From: JBBQVO01 sp038211505
Lineage (GTDB): Bacteria; Chloroflexota; Dehalococcoidia; DSTF01; JACRBR01
DNA length: 33,521 bases
Direction of reading: 5' to 3'
Assembly (NCBI GenBank): GCA_038211505.1
Contig: JBBQVO010000012.1
Coordinates: 1-33,521, forward strand
Under the pieces are notes generated by a model. That model saw only the letters and a list, made by a program, of their open reading frames with translations. It had not been told where the DNA came from and ran no database searches. Numbering within the stretch: position 1 is the first letter of the stretch; each line of letters starts with the position of its first letter. The translations under genes and the position numbers were made by a program. This document shows, piece after piece, positions 32,149-33,521 of this stretch.

Positions 32149-32238
32149 GCATTCGAGCAGGGCGCACAGCCGTGCGCCCCCTACGACGCGAACAAGAGCA
32201 TTCGACCAGGGCGCACAGCCGTGCGCCCCTACGACGCG
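32149..32238 (-). repeat. tandem REP-like hairpins, two copies
   Basis: Copies 32149-32190 and 32198-32238 share ATTCGA, CAGGGCGCACAGCCGTGCGC and CTACGACGCG. Each forms a hairpin GGGCGCAC/GTGCGCCC with loop AGCC, and on the minus strand GTAG precedes the palindrome. A second example of the GTAG-hairpin design. Confidence 0.82.
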
Positions 32239-32312
32239 TGGGGCAGCAAATGGGCTGAGTGCATCACCGCACCCAGCCCATCCGTGTGATCCTTGTTCCG
32301 ACCTGTCTGGCG

Positions 32313-33521
32313 TCAGTTCGCGAACGGGGCCGGTGGCGGCAGCGGCGTTTGCGCGGGAATCGGCACCTGGCAGGTGGAGCCGTCGCGGCCGAACACCTTC
32401 TGCAGGTCCTTAATGTCGATGTCCAGGTCGTGCAACGCCGGCTCGAGGTCGAACCACTTGTTGTACAACGCGCTGCCGAAGAACGAGCCGTAGCGGAAGG
32501 CGATCAGCTGCTCGTCCTGCACGTTGACGCTGCAGTCGAGGTTGAGGTCGCCTTCGAGAATGCGCACCGTCAGGGCGAGGTCGCCGCAGATCGGGGTGAG
32601 TCCGCCGTTGACGTTGCCGGTGACGGCGTGACCGAAGACATCGACCAGTTCACAACCGTTGTCCTTGATGATCGTCAGCACACCGTTGTCGTTGCCGGGG
32701 AAGATGTCGTTCCGCAGGTCCGGGTGCGGGATGAGGTTCAGGCGAGCAAGGTCGAAGTCACCGAGCGGTCCGGGCGCCTGACCGAGCGTCACGCAGCCGA
32801 AGTGGATGATGTTCTCGAGAATCAGTGACTGCGTGCACTGGCCATTGACCGGCGTCGGGTTGGTCGGGCAGCCGGCGCTGCTCGCAAGCTGCGTCACGTT
32901 GCCACGGCCCGGCACGAGCTGCGGCGTCACGCCCGCGCCGCCCGGCGAGAAGACGACGTCGCACGGGTTCACGCTCTGAATGACGAAGTTGTCGTACTCG
33001 ACGCTGAACTCGTAGGCGCCGAGGCCGTCCTCGATCGTGTCGCCGTTCTGGTCGCCCGTGTGGACGTTGAAGGCGTGCTCCGTGACGAGCAGGTTGCCCT
33101 CGCCCGGTCCGGCGCACGGCCCGACGATGCACAGCCAGAGGTTGGCGGCCGGCACGCTCAGGTTCGTGTTGTTGCCGTTGCCCTCCGGCACCTTCACGAC
33201 GCCAGGCACCGTTGGCGTTGCCGTCGGCGTCTGTGTGATGGTCGGCGTTGCCGTCGCCGTGTTCGTCGGCGGGGGAGTGTTCGTCTTCGTCGGCGTCGCG
33301 GTCGATGTGAACGTGCTCGTCGCCAGCGGCGTCAGTGAGCCCTGCGCGTTGAACGTCGCCGTTGCGTTCGGCGTGTTGGTCGCAGTCGGCGACGGGGTCG
33401 AAGTCGCGGTGCTGGTGGCCGTGTTCGTAGCTGTCGCTGTGTTCGTGGCCGTGTTCGTAGCTGTCGCCGTGTTCGTCGCCGTATTCGTCGCGGTGGCGGT
33501 GTTGGTCGCAGTCGGCGAGGG
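32313..33521 (-). CDS. exported Thr-rich protein with cohesin/dockerin-like C-terminus (5' truncated)
   Basis: 403 residues in the window; the frame is open to the window edge and the start lies outside. The first 104 residues (33210-33521) are a Thr/Ala/Asn/Pro linker (TATNTATATNT), probably exposed outside the cell and possibly glycosylated. Residues about 110-300 are beta-rich with a cohesin-like look (LGAYEFSVEYDNFVIQSV). The end has GDLNLDCSVNVQDEQLIA and DIDIKDLQKVFGRDG, two calcium-loop-like segments as in dockerin type I. Even number of Cys suggests disulfides. The stop TGA is at 32313-32315. What it binds is unknown. Confidence 0.8.
   Translation of the reverse strand, partial: PSPTATNTATATNTATNTATATNTATNTATATNTATSTATSTPSPTATNTPNATATFNAQGSLTPLATSTFTSTATPTKTNTPPPTNTATATPTITQTPTATPTVPGVVKVPEGNGNNTNLSVPAANLWLCIVGPCAGPGEGNLLVTEHAFNVHTGDQNGDTIEDGLGAYEFSVEYDNFVIQSVNPCDVVFSPGGAGVTPQLVPGRGNVTQLASSAGCPTNPTPVNGQCTQSLILENIIHFGCVTLGQAPGPLGDFDLARLNLIPHPDLRNDIFPGNDNGVLTIIKDNGCELVDVFGHAVTGNVNGGLTPICGDLALTVRILEGDLNLDCSVNVQDEQLIAFRYGSFFGSALYNKWFDLEPALHDLDIDIKDLQKVFGRDGSTCQVPIPAQTPLPPPAPFAN

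Overview
The window is high-GC bacterial DNA. The lipoprotein-rich gene content, a Thr/Pro-rich cohesin/dockerin-like exported protein, a YqhQ-type protein, a hopanoid operon and many intergenic palindromes together suggest an uncultured Chloroflexota-like bacterium. That placement is inferred from gene content and was not computed. No rRNA, tRNA, phage, transposase or CRISPR was seen.

Layout. (1) 1-7857, plus strand: a compact operon with the 3' end of ispH, a YjbQ protein, squalene-hopene cyclase, hpnC, hpnD, hpnE, hpnH and hpnG. Many junctions overlap by a few bases. Together these genes would carry isoprenoid precursors through farnesyl-PP, presqualene-PP, hydroxysqualene and squalene to hopene, and then add and trim an adenosyl side chain. 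(2) 7854-13210, mostly minus: a glycerate/2-hydroxyacid dehydrogenase, two Nudix proteins (one with an unrecognised C-terminal part, one with tandem Nudix domains), a plus-strand lipoprotein and a serine-hydrolase-like protein. (3) 13211-16520, plus: a long structured leader, a FliA/WhiG-type sigma factor coupled to a Gfo/Idh/MocA-like protein, then csrA with its own leader and a clear terminator. No flagellar gene is in view. (4) 16567-22826: a cell-wall amidase lipoprotein, a DinB-like protein, a YqhQ/DUF1385 protein, a BrkB/YihY membrane protein and two GNAT acetyltransferases, separated by repeat-rich gaps. (5) 23014-25792, minus: a run of cyclophilin lipoprotein, small lipoprotein, two DUF2007-like paralogues and a haloalkane-dehalogenase-like enzyme. 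(6) 25986-33521: an unknown gene coupled to an exported GxSxG protein, a repeat-bearing lipoprotein, a CaiB/BaiF CoA-transferase carrying an in-frame repeat-like insertion, a MutY-like glycosylase without its catalytic Glu, an S49 peptidase, and the 3' part of an exported dockerin-like protein that runs off the end.

The most unusual material is between and inside genes: heptanucleotide tandem arrays directly after stop codons, several classes of palindromic repeats (some with a GTAG flank like REP elements), a 55-codon insertion of intergenic-type sequence kept in frame, a structured leader with a B12-box-like string upstream of the sigma factor, and a recurrent -10-like hexamer 5-7 bases before start codons that lack a Shine-Dalgarno, which suggests leaderless transcription.
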